64,000 nt of DNA from an uncultured Pelagibacteraceae bacterium (lineage in GTDB: Bacteria > Pseudomonadota > Alphaproteobacteria > Pelagibacterales > Pelagibacteraceae), in NCBI GenBank assembly GCA_902596325.1, contig CACJTN010000002.1:19696-83695 (forward strand). The letters are read 5' to 3'. Numbering within the stretch: position 1 is the stretch's first letter; each line of letters starts with the position of its first letter. A program made the translations under genes and the position numbers. Below are positions 51,317 through 60,053 of the stretch, piece by piece. The notes beneath the pieces are model-generated. The model did not search any database, had not been told where the DNA came from, and saw only the letters and a list, made by a program, of their open reading frames with translations.

Positions 51317-52455
51317 CCATTCAGAAGTTTCAATGCGAAATCTAGTTGGTTGTCAGTCTCGGTATTAATTCTAAATGAGTCATTTTCCTCAGCGACTTCA
51401 AAATCAGGAACAACTCCAACATCGGATATTGAGTCCCCAGAGGGTAAATAATATTTTGAAACTGTAAGTCTAATTGCACCTTTATTGTCTAATGGTATTA
51501 TTGATTGAACAGACCCTTTCCCATAAGTGGCCTCACCAATTAAAATTGCTCTCTTGTGATCTTTCAAAGCGCCTGCAACTATTTCAGATGCAGAAGCTGA
51601 TCCATAATTTATTAGAACCAAAATAGTATCACCATTAATTATATCTCCTTTTTTTGCAAACCATTTTCTATTTTCAGAATTTTTTCTACTTTTTGTTGAA
51701 ACTATTTCACCATTTTCAAGAAAGAAATCTGAAATTTTAATTGCTTGTGATAGCAATCCACCAGGATTATTTCTCAGATCTAAAATATATTTTTCTATAT
51801 TTTTGTTTTTCTTAAATTCACTCAATTTCTTTTTAATTTGGTCAGAACTATTTTCATTAAATGAAGTTAACCTGATATAACCAACATTTTTATCTTTAAT
51901 TTCTGTTTTAACAGATGCAACTTCAATAATTTCTCTAGTAATTGTAAAAGTTAGTGCTTTTCTTTCTCCTCTTCGTCTCACTGTTATTTCTATATCTGAG
52001 CCAACCGGACCTCTCATTAACTCCACAGCTTCAGTTAAAGATTTTCCTTGCACTTGTATTTCATTGATTTTGACTATGTAATCGCCAGCCTTAACACCAA
52101 CTCTGTAAGCTGGTGAGTTATCTATAGGTGATATAACTTTTACAACTCCTGCCTCCATTCCTACTTCAATTCCAAGACCTCCAAATTCCCCACTTGTTTC
52201 AGTAGCCATATTTTTAAACATTTCTGGTGACATATACGCTGAGTAAGGATCGAGAGATTGTAATACACCATTTATAGCTGCATCCATCATCTCGCTTTGA
52301 TTAACATCATCAACATACTGCTTATTTATTTTGTTTAATACCTCACTAAATAGATCTATTTTTTTATAAATATCTTCCTCAGATTTTGAAGATAGAGTTA
52401 AAAAATTAAAAACTATAAAAAATATAATAAATAAGTTTTTTAGATTAAATTTCAT
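51313..52455 (-). CDS. ctpA: Carboxyl-terminal processing protease CtpA (S41)
   Basis: Periplasmic serine protease, 380 residues from ATG 52455, which overlaps the rsfS stop as ATGA and places a signal peptide (about 1-24) at the N-terminus; a longer in-frame start at 52491 lies inside rsfS and would hide the signal. Domains: N-terminal helices, a PDZ domain (about 88-165, GLGIEVGMEAG, SPAYRVGVKAGDYIVKIN), then the S41 core with NPGGLL, the catalytic Ser in NYGSASASEIVAGAL and Lys313 in ATYGKGSVQ. Confidence 0.93.
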   Translation of the reverse strand: MKFNLKNLFIIFFIVFNFLTLSSKSEEDIYKKIDLFSEVLNKINKQYVDDVNQSEMMDAAINGVLQSLDPYSAYMSPEMFKNMATETSGEFGGLGIEVGMEAGVVKVISPIDNSPAYRVGVKAGDYIVKINEIQVQGKSLTEAVELMRGPVGSDIEITVRRRGERKALTFTITREIIEVASVKTEIKDKNVGYIRLTSFNENSSDQIKKKLSEFKKNKNIEKYILDLRNNPGGLLSQAIKISDFFLENGEIVSTKSRKNSENRKWFAKKGDIINGDTILVLINYGSASASEIVAGALKDHKRAILIGEATYGKGSVQSIIPLDNKGAIRLTVSKYYLPSGDSISDVGVVPDFEVAEENDSFRINTETDNQLDFALKLLNG

Positions 52456-52790
52456 ATTATTACTTTTTCTTTCGGAATTAATTCCGACCACATTTTTTCT
52501 AATTCATAAAACTTTCTTTTTTCTGGATTAAATAAATGAACTATAAGATCTATACCATCTACCAATTTCCAATCATTGCTATCTTTGCCCTCAATTTTTG
52601 AGTCTACTATACCCTGACGTTTGAATTCACTTAAAACTTGTTCCGACAAAGATTGTAAATGTCTAGATGATGTTCCGCTAGCTATTATCATATAGTCCGC
52701 AACGGAGGATTTTCCTTCCAAATCAATTGCTACGATATTTGATGCTTTATTGCTGTCCAGAGTTTTTATGATTTTGTCTTTTAAATTCAA
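52452..52790 (-). CDS. rsfS: Ribosomal silencing factor RsfS
   Basis: Binds L14 on free 50S subunits and blocks 30S joining under starvation. The 112-residue protein has the family segments ASNIVAIDLEGKSSVADYMIIASGTSSRHLQSLSEQV (in parts) and DSNDWKLVDGIDLIVHLFNPEKRKFYELEKMW. It lies between nadD and ctpA, a common alphaproteobacterial order (obg-proBA-nadD-rsfS). Confidence 0.94.
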   Translation of the reverse strand: MNLKDKIIKTLDSNKASNIVAIDLEGKSSVADYMIIASGTSSRHLQSLSEQVLSEFKRQGIVDSKIEGKDSNDWKLVDGIDLIVHLFNPEKRKFYELEKMWSELIPKEKVII

Positions 52791-52817
52791 ATTATTACCA
52801 AATAATGATTTACTGTA

Positions 52818-53345
52818 TCAAAATTTTCTTAATTTTGAAGATGAAATATTGACTTTTTTAAATGTAATAAAATCAAAAGTTTTGTCACCCATTTTTTGGT
52901 AAGCGACAGATTTAAGTGATTTCAACTTGTAGCCATCTCTGTCAAAAACCAATATTTTACATTTGTCACAAATGTCTCTCCATTTATGCCATTTATGAAA
53001 ATTAATTAAATTATCGGCCCCAATAATAAAAAATAGTTGTGTATTATGATATTTTTTTTCTATAAATCTGATCAAATTAATTGTTCTATTGGATCGCAAT
53101 TTTTTCTCGTAATATTCTATTTTTATAAATTTATTTTTTAAGGCTAACTTCTTAGATAAAAAAATTCTTTCTTTTAAACTATTTTCACATTTATTCTTAA
53201 ATGGATTCTTATTTGTTATAGCCCATATAACAGTATTTAATTTAAATCTTTTTTTTGCTTCTATAGAAATTTTTAAGTGTCCTACATGCGGTGGATCAAA
53301 AGAGCCACCCAGAATTCCTAATTTCTTTTTTCCTAATTTTCTCAA
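52818..53345 (-). CDS. nadD: Nicotinate-mononucleotide adenylyltransferase NadD
   Basis: Forms nicotinate adenine dinucleotide in NAD synthesis. 175 residues with the nucleotidyltransferase motif GILGGSFDPPHVGHLKIS (HxGH), FIIGADNLINFHKWHKW, and the C-terminal ISSSKLRKF corresponding to ISSTxIR. The protein ends directly after that motif, shorter than E. coli NadD but as in many alphaproteobacterial forms. Confidence 0.93.
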   Translation of the reverse strand: MRKLGKKKLGILGGSFDPPHVGHLKISIEAKKRFKLNTVIWAITNKNPFKNKCENSLKERIFLSKKLALKNKFIKIEYYEKKLRSNRTINLIRFIEKKYHNTQLFFIIGADNLINFHKWHKWRDICDKCKILVFDRDGYKLKSLKSVAYQKMGDKTFDFITFKKVNISSSKLRKF

Positions 53346-53346
53346 A

Positions 53347-54597
53347 TTAATCTCTTACTTGACCCGACCCATAGACTTCGTACTTATATGTAACCAACTG
53401 AGCAAGACCTACAGGACCTCTAGGTGGAAGTTTACTAGTAGAAATTCCAACTTCTCCTCCAAAACCAAATTCCCCACCATCCGCAAACTGTGTTGAAGAA
53501 TTATGAATAGCAATTGAGCTTTTAACTTTTTTCATAAATAAATTAGCTTTTCTTTTATCTTTTGTGATGATTGCATCAGTGTGCATTGTACCATATGTAT
53601 TTATATGATTTATCGCTTCATCCAAATTCTTTACAGATTTTACTGCAATTTCAGCCGACAAATATTCTTTACTCCAATCACTTAAATTTGCACTCTTAGT
53701 TCTTCCTTTATAAATATTTTGAATTTTTTTATCAGCATAAATTATACAATTTTTCTTCTCTAATTTCTTTAATATTGAATGAGCGTATTTTTTTAAAACT
53801 TTCTCGTGAATTAACAAAGTTTCAGTTGCTCCACAAATACTTGTATTTCTCATTTTAGCGTTAACTACAATTTTTTCAGCCATTTTCAAGTTTGCATGTT
53901 CATCGACATATGTATGACAGACTCCTTCTAAATGACCTATCACTGGAATTTTTGAATAATCCTGCACAGTTTTAACCAGACCTTTACCCCCTCTAGGAAT
54001 AATTACATCGATATAATCTTTCGTGTTAGACAGCATTAATTGAACTATTTTTCTGCTCTTATGCTTTATAAACTGAACGTAATTTATATTAACGTTGTAA
54101 AATTTCAGTGCCTCACGAAATAGATCAGAAATTAACTTGTTACTATAATAAGCCTCCGATCCTCCTTTTAAAATTACACAGTTACCCGATTTAAAGCATA
54201 GACACGAAACATCAGAGGTTACATTGGGTCTGCTTTCATAAATTACGCCAACTACCCCCAATGGAACAGTTACCCTTCTCATTTTTAACCCATTAGGTCT
54301 TTTCCATTTTTTTAAAATTACATTTACAGGATCTTTCATCCTAGATATCTGTTTGATACTAGAAATAATATCCTCAATTTTTTTTTCATTTAATTCAAGC
54401 CTTTGTATCATATTATTTTTTAAACCATTTTTTTTTGCGTTAAATACATCTTTTTTATTATTCGATAAAATTTTAAATTTATTTTTATTTACTAATTGAG
54501 CGAATTTAAGAAGAACTTTATTCTTAATCTTATTATCTATAACTTGATTACTTGCTTTCTTAGCATTTTTACATATTTCAATTAATTTATTTTTCAT
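53347..54597 (-). CDS. proA: Gamma-glutamyl phosphate reductase ProA
   Basis: NADPH reduction of glutamyl phosphate to glutamate semialdehyde in proline synthesis; 416 residues. Marks: PLGVVGVIYESRPNVTSDVSCLCFKSGN, IPRGGKGL, GVCHTYVDEHA, the catalytic Cys in NTSICGATETLL and FGFGGEVGISTSKLPPRGPVGL. Directly abuts proB, so glutamyl phosphate is made and used by adjacent genes. Confidence 0.96.
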   Translation of the reverse strand: MKNKLIEICKNAKKASNQVIDNKIKNKVLLKFAQLVNKNKFKILSNNKKDVFNAKKNGLKNNMIQRLELNEKKIEDIISSIKQISRMKDPVNVILKKWKRPNGLKMRRVTVPLGVVGVIYESRPNVTSDVSCLCFKSGNCVILKGGSEAYYSNKLISDLFREALKFYNVNINYVQFIKHKSRKIVQLMLSNTKDYIDVIIPRGGKGLVKTVQDYSKIPVIGHLEGVCHTYVDEHANLKMAEKIVVNAKMRNTSICGATETLLIHEKVLKKYAHSILKKLEKKNCIIYADKKIQNIYKGRTKSANLSDWSKEYLSAEIAVKSVKNLDEAINHINTYGTMHTDAIITKDKRKANLFMKKVKSSIAIHNSSTQFADGGEFGFGGEVGISTSKLPPRGPVGLAQLVTYKYEVYGSGQVRD

Positions 54598-55704
54598 TTA
54601 AACCTCTACCATATCATCTTTATGTATAACCTCAGATTTAGATACGTATCCTAACAAATCTTTAATTTTATTTGAATGTTGACCTTGAATTTTTTTAATT
54701 TCTACTGAGCTAAACGAACTTAATCCTCTCGCGTACTCTTTATTATTTTTATCCAATATTCTTATATGGTCACCTTTAATAAATTGCCCATTAACCTTTT
54801 TTATACCCGTGGCTAAAAGACTTTTACCTTTTTTTAGTGCTTGTACCGCACCATCATCTATTATTAAATCTCCTTTAGGTGAAATTGAGCTAATAATCCA
54901 CTTTTTCCTTGCATGCAACTTTGAAACTTTTGGCAAAAACCAAGTGCCTTTGTTTGTTTTATCAATATTTAAAATTGGCCTATTCATTAAACCATTTGCT
55001 ATTACCATATTGCATCCTGAGTTTTGACAAATTTTAGCAGCCTCAATCTTAGTTGTCATACCTCCTGTGCCATGTTCACCAATACTTTTAGTTGCAATTT
55101 TTTCGATGTGCGTATCAATGTTTTTAATCTTATTAATTAATTTTGCATTTTTATTAATTTTTGGATTTGAAGAATACAGTCCATCTACATCTGAAAGTAA
55201 GATTAAACAATCAGCCCCCAATATTTGAGCTACTCTTGACGCTAGTCTATCATTATCCCCATACTTTATTTCGGAAGTAGCAATACTGTCGTTTTCATTC
55301 ACTATTGGGACGTAATTAAGGTCAAAAAGATTTTCAAAAGTTCTTTTTGCATTTATTGCTCTACGTCTTTTTTCAGTGTCTTCTAGAGTAATTAAAATCT
55401 GTGATAAATTAATTTTATATTTATTAAATATGTTTTTATATAAATTCATTAATTCAATCTGACCAATTGAGGCAACAGCCTGGCTCTTATCAAGCTTTAT
55501 GCTTTTTTTGTTTATTTTTAGTTTTTCACAACCTAAAGCAATAGCTCCAGAACTTACAATTATGACATTTTTTTTTTTATTTTTTAAATCTTTAATATCT
55601 AAAGCAAATTTTTCTAACCATGTTCTTCTTACTTTTTTCTTAGCATCAATTAAAAGAGATGAACCAACCTTGATTACTATAGTTTTATAATTCTTAAGAT
55701 ACAT
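54598..55704 (-). CDS. proB: Glutamate 5-kinase ProB with PUA domain
   Basis: Phosphorylates glutamate as the first proline-synthesis step. 368 residues: amino-acid kinase domain (VIKVGSSLL, IVSSGAIALG, NENDSIATSEIKYGDNDRLASRVAQ, GTGGMTTKIEAA) and a C-terminal PUA domain from about residue 275. Overlaps obgE by 11 bases and abuts proA. Confidence 0.96.
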   Translation of the reverse strand: MYLKNYKTIVIKVGSSLLIDAKKKVRRTWLEKFALDIKDLKNKKKNVIIVSSGAIALGCEKLKINKKSIKLDKSQAVASIGQIELMNLYKNIFNKYKINLSQILITLEDTEKRRRAINAKRTFENLFDLNYVPIVNENDSIATSEIKYGDNDRLASRVAQILGADCLILLSDVDGLYSSNPKINKNAKLINKIKNIDTHIEKIATKSIGEHGTGGMTTKIEAAKICQNSGCNMVIANGLMNRPILNIDKTNKGTWFLPKVSKLHARKKWIISSISPKGDLIIDDGAVQALKKGKSLLATGIKKVNGQFIKGDHIRILDKNNKEYARGLSSFSSVEIKKIQGQHSNKIKDLLGYVSKSEVIHKDDMVEV

Positions 55705-56677
55705 ATTTAATTACTTTAGCTTTAATTTTTGACACAAGTTTTTTTTCTAATGTTGATAATATCCATATTTCTTTTCCAGTCTTACGCTTAAATTCTTTTT
55801 TTTTAACATTTAGTTCTGAAGTTTCTATCAAATCAACTTTATTAAAAATTACAATTTCTTCCTTTTTTAATAGCTTTTTACTATATTTACCTAATTCGCC
55901 TCTTACTTGATTATACGATCTTATCAAATCTTTTTCATTAACATCAATTAAATGTAGTAAGGTTTTACATCTCTCAATATGTTTTAAAAATTTAATCCCC
56001 AGTCCAACTCCGGAATGAGCATTTTCGATCAAACCAGGGATGTCTGCCAAAGTAATTTCTTTATCATCATATTGTGCAACTCCTAAATTTGGGTTTAGTG
56101 TGGTAAATTTATAATTTGCAATTTTAGGCTTTGCGCTAGTTACTGATGCCAACAAACTAGATTTGCCAGCATTAGGCAGACCTATAATACCAATATCTGC
56201 AATTGTTTTAAGTTGGAGCCATATCCAAAATTCTTCTCCTATTTTTCCTTTAGTAAATTTCTTTGGAGCTCTATTTGTGGAAGATTTAAATTTAGTATTA
56301 CCAAATCCTCCCTTACCACCTATTGCTGCTACGTACTCTTCGTTTTCTTTTTTAAAATCGTATATTAATGTTTTGTTATCTTCCTCGTAAACTTGTGTAC
56401 CAACAGGAACCTTTAAATATAAATTTTCACCACCTCTACCTGTTTGGTTTTTGCCTCTGCCATCTTCGCCTCTTTTTGCCTTAAAGTGTTGCTGATAACG
56501 AAAATCTATTAAGGTATTTAAGTTCCTCTCAGATGTTAAAATAACTGATCCACCTTTTCCTCCATCACCTCCATCCGGTCCACCAAACTCAATAAATTTT
56601 TCTCGTCTAAAACTAGGTGAACCTGATCCTCCATCGCCTGCTTTTATATATATTTTTACTTGGTCTAGAAATTTCAT
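55694..56677 (-). CDS. obgE: GTPase ObgE/CgtA
   Basis: Ribosome-assembly and stress GTPase of 327 residues. The glycine-rich Obg fold fills the first ~158 residues (KAGDGGSGSPSFRREKFIEFGGPDGG in pieces), followed by the G domain with GLPNAGKSSLL, the switch I region YKFTTLNPNLG, DIPGLIENAHSG and FNKVDLIE. There is no long C-terminal extension. The order rplU-rpmA-obgE is universal in many bacteria. Confidence 0.97.
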   Translation of the reverse strand: MKFLDQVKIYIKAGDGGSGSPSFRREKFIEFGGPDGGDGGKGGSVILTSERNLNTLIDFRYQQHFKAKRGEDGRGKNQTGRGGENLYLKVPVGTQVYEEDNKTLIYDFKKENEEYVAAIGGKGGFGNTKFKSSTNRAPKKFTKGKIGEEFWIWLQLKTIADIGIIGLPNAGKSSLLASVTSAKPKIANYKFTTLNPNLGVAQYDDKEITLADIPGLIENAHSGVGLGIKFLKHIERCKTLLHLIDVNEKDLIRSYNQVRGELGKYSKKLLKKEEIVIFNKVDLIETSELNVKKKEFKRKTGKEIWILSTLEKKLVSKIKAKVIKYVS

Positions 56678-56701
56678 ACTACAATGTTATAGTTGGATTA
56701 A

Positions 56702-56956
56702 TTAGTTGGGTTTTACTGAAACTACAGTTCTATCAGATTTACTTTTTTTAAAAATAACCTTACCCTTAATAACTGAAAAAATTGAATGATCTTTCCCCAT
56801 TTTTACATTGTCTCCTGGGAAAATTTTTGTACCTCTTTGCCTAATGATTATGTTTCCTGGAAGAACTATTTCACCACCGTATTTTTTTACCCCTAGTCTT
56901 CTACCGGCACTATCTCTTCCATTCCTCGACGAACCACCTGCTTTTTTTGTTGCCAT
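56702..56956 (-). CDS. rpmA: Ribosomal protein L27
   Basis: 50S protein reaching the peptidyl-transferase centre; 84 residues with [28 protein letters not shown] (in parts) and [18 protein letters not shown]. The N-terminus starts with Ala-Thr-Lys-Lys, so no N-terminal cleavage peptide of the Firmicute type exists. Nine bases after rplU. Confidence 0.97.
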   Translation of the reverse strand: MATKKAGGSSRNGRDSAGRRLGVKKYGGEIVLPGNIIIRQRGTKIFPGDNVKMGKDHSIFSVIKGKVIFKKSKSDRTVVSVKPN

Positions 56957-56965
56957 AATAAAATA

Positions 56966-57367
56966 TTATTTTTTTTCCTCAGTTTTTAAATTTTCTAATT
57001 TTTTTTCTTTTTTAACATATTTTTCAGCTTCTGCTATTACAGAGCCATCTTTAGAAAATATTCTGTTAATTCTCACCATTGAATATTGTTGTCTGTGTCC
57101 GTTTTTTCTTCTTGAATTCTTACGTCTTCTTTTTTTAAAAATTAAAACTGTTCTTTCTTTCGAGTTTTTAATTAAATCTGCCTCAACCTTTGCACCATCT
57201 ACAGTCGGACTACCAATTTCAAAAGACTTTTCATCGCCATATGCTAGAACTTCTTTAAACTCTATTTTTGATTCAGGTTTTGAATCTTTCAACAGCTCTA
57301 CTTTAATTATTTCTCCAGCACTTACTTTGTATTGTTTTCCACCAGTTTTTATTATCGCAAAAGACAT
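56966..57367 (-). CDS. rplU: Ribosomal protein L21
   Basis: 50S protein of 133 residues. The family N-terminus AIIKTGGKQYKVSAGEIIKVE and the RNA-binding KKRRRKNSRRKNGHRQQYSMVRI are clear. A tail of about 25 residues rich in Lys and Glu (KKEKKLENLKTEEKK) extends past the normal end, similar in style to the S16 and L19 tails. A good promoter lies just upstream. Confidence 0.96.
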   Translation of the reverse strand: MSFAIIKTGGKQYKVSAGEIIKVELLKDSKPESKIEFKEVLAYGDEKSFEIGSPTVDGAKVEADLIKNSKERTVLIFKKRRRKNSRRKNGHRQQYSMVRINRIFSKDGSVIAEAEKYVKKEKKLENLKTEEKK

Positions 57368-57391
57368 TTTAATTTAAAATTTATTAACAGC

Positions 57392-57419
57392 AATATAGTC
57401 AGAGGCTCCTTTTAGTCAA
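57392..57419 (-). promoter_or_regulatory. Sigma70-type promoter of rplU-rpmA-obgE
   Basis: On the minus strand TTGACT (57419-57414), a 16-base spacer and TATATT (57397-57392) form one of the best promoter matches in the window, 25 bases before the rplU start. It should drive rplU, rpmA, obgE and probably proBA-nadD-rsfS-ctpA-rppH, since no terminator is seen between these genes. Confidence 0.7.
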
Positions 57420-57429
57420 GTTGAATAAC

Positions 57430-58149
57430 CTAGAAATTATCCTTTAATTCTCTCAATTTTGAAAAGGAATTTAAATCTTTACATTTTAGAAAAATATTAC
57501 AGTCTAGTTCTTCTTTTAAATAAGTTGGTGTTGTCGGTACATTATTTTTTTTTTTATCTGTAATTTCTAAAATTTTATTTTTTAGTTTGCTGTTATTAGG
57601 ATCATGATGGCTACAGAATTTTGAATTTTGAAAAGTATACTCGTGACCAAAATATATCAATGTATCTTTTGAAAAATTTTTAATTAATTTTAAAGAATTA
57701 AACATTTGGCCGTATGACCCTTCAAAAATTCTCCCACAGCCCAAAGAGAAAAGTGTATCTCCGGTAAATAATAAATTTTGAATATGAAAATGGAATATTA
57801 CATGACCTTTAGTATGACCAGGAGTGTGATATGTTGTAAATTCAAAATCATTATTTCGATATAATTCTTTATCTTTAACAAAAATATTAATTCCGGGAAT
57901 ATTATCTTTATCTTTATTGAAGCCTATTACATTAGAATTAAATTTTTTTTTTAAATCTAAATTTCCACCTACATGATCACTATGATGGTGCGTATTTAGT
58001 ATATATTTTAAATTTACCTTTTCTTTTATAATAGTGTCAATTATTGGCTTTGATTCTCCCGGATCAATTACACAGGCGTTATTACTTTTCTCATTTATGA
58101 GAATATAAGAAAAATTATCATCTAGGCATTTGACTGTTATAATTCGCAT
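57430..58149 (-). CDS. gloB: Hydroxyacylglutathione hydrolase (glyoxalase II)
   Basis: Metallo-beta-lactamase fold thioesterase hydrolysing S-lactoylglutathione to D-lactate. 239 residues, with the binuclear metal motif THHHSDHVGG (53-62), TPGHTKGHVIFH, FTGDTLFSLGCGRIFEG and YFGHEYT. It lies 2 bases after metW. The D-lactate produced could be used by the GlcD/D-lactate dehydrogenase-like enzyme at 6681-8057. Confidence 0.93.
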   Translation of the reverse strand: MRIITVKCLDDNFSYILINEKSNNACVIDPGESKPIIDTIIKEKVNLKYILNTHHHSDHVGGNLDLKKKFNSNVIGFNKDKDNIPGINIFVKDKELYRNNDFEFTTYHTPGHTKGHVIFHFHIQNLLFTGDTLFSLGCGRIFEGSYGQMFNSLKLIKNFSKDTLIYFGHEYTFQNSKFCSHHDPNNSKLKNKILEITDKKKNNVPTTPTYLKEELDCNIFLKCKDLNSFSKLRELKDNF

Positions 58150-58150
58150 A

Positions 58151-58747
58151 TTATTTTTCTATTTCAAATATTCCTAACTCTGAAGTAAGATTTTTATAAT
58201 TTAAATTACTTTTTTTAATATAGGAAACTTTTTTTCCACTTAAAGAAATAGATTTTGTCAATTTTAACTCCCTTTGGTTACAGAAAGTTACAAAGTCTTT
58301 TATTGTGCACATATGCAAATTTGGGGTATTATACCATTCATTAGGCAAATTCTCAGTTACAGGCATTGTACCTTTAAACAGCAAATCTAATCTTACCTTC
58401 CAGTGACCAAAATTTGGTATTGTCACAATTGCTTTTTTTCCAACTCTCAATAGTTCATATAAAACTTTTTCAGGATTTAAAAAAGCTTGAAGTGTTTGAC
58501 TTAGGATAACATAATTAAACGATTTATCTGGGAATTGGCCTAAATCTAACTCAGCGTTTCCCTCAATAACTGTTAAACCTTTTTTGATACACTCTTGAAC
58601 GTTTTTCTTTGATATTTCCAAACCTCTTATATTTTTTGAAATATTTTCTAATATATATTTCATAAGCTCTCCATTTCCACACCCTACATCTAAAATTTTC
58701 GAATTTTCATTTATTAATGAGGAAATTATTTTAAACTCTTGCTTCAT
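58151..58747 (-). CDS. metW: Methionine biosynthesis protein MetW
   Basis: SAM-methyltransferase-fold protein of 198 residues that works with MetX in methionine synthesis. The SAM loop ILDVGCGNGEL is at 18-28; YVILSQTLQAF and NFGHWKVRLDLLFKGTMPVTENLPNEWYNTPNLHMCTI are MetW-specific stretches. Overlaps metX by 17 bases, the usual metX-metW pairing. Confidence 0.94.
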   Translation of the reverse strand: MKQEFKIISSLINENSKILDVGCGNGELMKYILENISKNIRGLEISKKNVQECIKKGLTVIEGNAELDLGQFPDKSFNYVILSQTLQAFLNPEKVLYELLRVGKKAIVTIPNFGHWKVRLDLLFKGTMPVTENLPNEWYNTPNLHMCTIKDFVTFCNQRELKLTKSISLSGKKVSYIKKSNLNYKNLTSELGIFEIEK

Positions 58748-59864
58748 GAATATTTTTATATGAATTATTTAAAAAGTTTTTAACTGAATTTAAAAAATCT
58801 GGCACATCTAATAAAAATGAATCGTGACCTTTATCAGAAGTTATTTCAATAAATCCAACATCAGCCCCAATTGCATTTAACGCAATAACAATTTCTCTAT
58901 TTTCGGATGTAGGATAAAGCCAATCAGAAGTGAAAGAAATTATAAAAAATTTTGTTTTACTTCCTTTAAAAGCATCTGAGAGATTTCCATCAAATTGCTT
59001 TGTTAAATCAAAGTAATCCATTGCCCTTGTTATATATAAATAGCTATTTGCATCAAATCTATCGACAAAAACTGACCCTTGATATCTCAAATAACTTTCT
59101 ATTTGGAAGTCTGCATCAAAACCAAATTTTAATGCATCTCTCTCTTGGAGTTTTCTACCAAATTTTTCCTGCAAACCTTTTTTAGATAAATAAGTTATGT
59201 GGGCTGCCATTCGTGCTACAGCTAAACCTTTAGATGGAGATTTTCCGTTTTCCAAATATTTACCTTTATCCCATTCTTTATCAGCCATAATTGCCTGTCT
59301 ACCTAACTCATTCAATGCTATGTTCTGCGCTGAATGACTTGCGGTACAAGCAATTGGTATTGCTACATCCGCTTTATTTGGAAAATTAGAAACGAATTGT
59401 AGAACTTGCATACCACCCATAGACCCACCTATAACTGCAAATAATTTTTTGATTTTAAAATGATCTAACAGAAAATTTTGCGCGTTTACCATGTCATTAA
59501 TCGTAATAACAGGAAAGTTAGATCCATACGGTTTGTTTGTAGAAGGATCAATGCTAGAAGGTCCAAATGATCCCATGCATCCTCCGATAACGTTGGCACT
59601 AATCACAAAAAATTTATTTGTATCAATAGCTTTGTTTGGTCCAAGTGCATAATTCCACCAACCTTCTTTGTTTGTTATAGGATTTATCCCGTATGGAAAT
59701 TGGTCTCCTGTTAAAGCATGAAATATTAAAATACCATTATTTTTACCCTCATTTAATTTACCAAAAGTTTCGTAAGCTAAAGGAAAATTTGATATTTCTT
59801 TACCACAATCTAATTTTAACTTATCTTTAACTATATATTTTTTTAAATTATCAATTTTGTTCAT
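58731..59864 (-). CDS. metX: Homoserine O-acyltransferase MetX
   Basis: Alpha/beta-hydrolase-fold transferase activating homoserine (acetyl or succinyl donor not decidable here) for methionine synthesis. 377 residues; FHALTGDQF, NVIGGCMGSFGPSS, nucleophile Ser148 in VIGGSMGGMQ, and the Asp and His in FTSDWLYP and DKGHDSF. A SAM-II riboswitch and a promoter lie just upstream, so the gene should be off when SAM is plentiful. Confidence 0.95.
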   Translation of the reverse strand: MNKIDNLKKYIVKDKLKLDCGKEISNFPLAYETFGKLNEGKNNGILIFHALTGDQFPYGINPITNKEGWWNYALGPNKAIDTNKFFVISANVIGGCMGSFGPSSIDPSTNKPYGSNFPVITINDMVNAQNFLLDHFKIKKLFAVIGGSMGGMQVLQFVSNFPNKADVAIPIACTASHSAQNIALNELGRQAIMADKEWDKGKYLENGKSPSKGLAVARMAAHITYLSKKGLQEKFGRKLQERDALKFGFDADFQIESYLRYQGSVFVDRFDANSYLYITRAMDYFDLTKQFDGNLSDAFKGSKTKFFIISFTSDWLYPTSENREIVIALNAIGADVGFIEITSDKGHDSFLLDVPDFLNSVKNFLNNSYKNIHEARV

Positions 59865-59896
59865 AGCATTTGTGTGAATTGTGAGGAAAAAAAACT

Positions 59897-59946
59897 TATT
59901 TAGCGGTTTTTTTATAGCGCTCGCAATTCAGTTAAATCAGCGCAAT
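59897..59946 (-). promoter_or_regulatory. SAM-II riboswitch upstream of metX
   Basis: Read on the minus strand, the sequence contains GCGCUGAUUUAAC, AAUUGC, AGCGC, AUAAA and GCUAAAU in the order of the SAM-II aptamer. P1 forms between GCGCU (59943-59939) and AGCGC (59921-59917). The pseudoknot helix forms between AUUUA (59937-59933) and UAAAU (59902-59898), a perfect 5-base match. It lies 32 bases before the metX ATG, the classic location in alphaproteobacteria. SAM binding should stabilise the pseudoknot and reduce metX-metW expression. Confidence 0.92.
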
Positions 59947-59949
59947 AAA

Positions 59950-59978
59950 TGTTTACATTATCAATTTTTATATGTCAA
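59950..59978 (-). promoter_or_regulatory. Promoter of metX-metW-gloB
   Basis: On the minus strand a consensus TTGACA (59978-59973) is followed by a 17-base spacer and TAAACA (59955-59950). The predicted start, about 7 bases further on, coincides with the first P1 base of the SAM-II aptamer near 59943, so the transcript would begin with the riboswitch. The -10 match is weak, hence moderate confidence. Confidence 0.6.
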
Positions 59979-60053
59979 ATTTTTAAGGGATTTTTACTTA
60001 TTTAATTTGAATAAATAATAATTTATCTATAAATACCAGAAAAATTTAAAGTT

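Noticed and set aside
52456..52491. Longer start for ctpA
   Set aside because: It would add 12 residues before the signal peptide and lies within rsfS; the ATGA overlap at 52455 is a better start.
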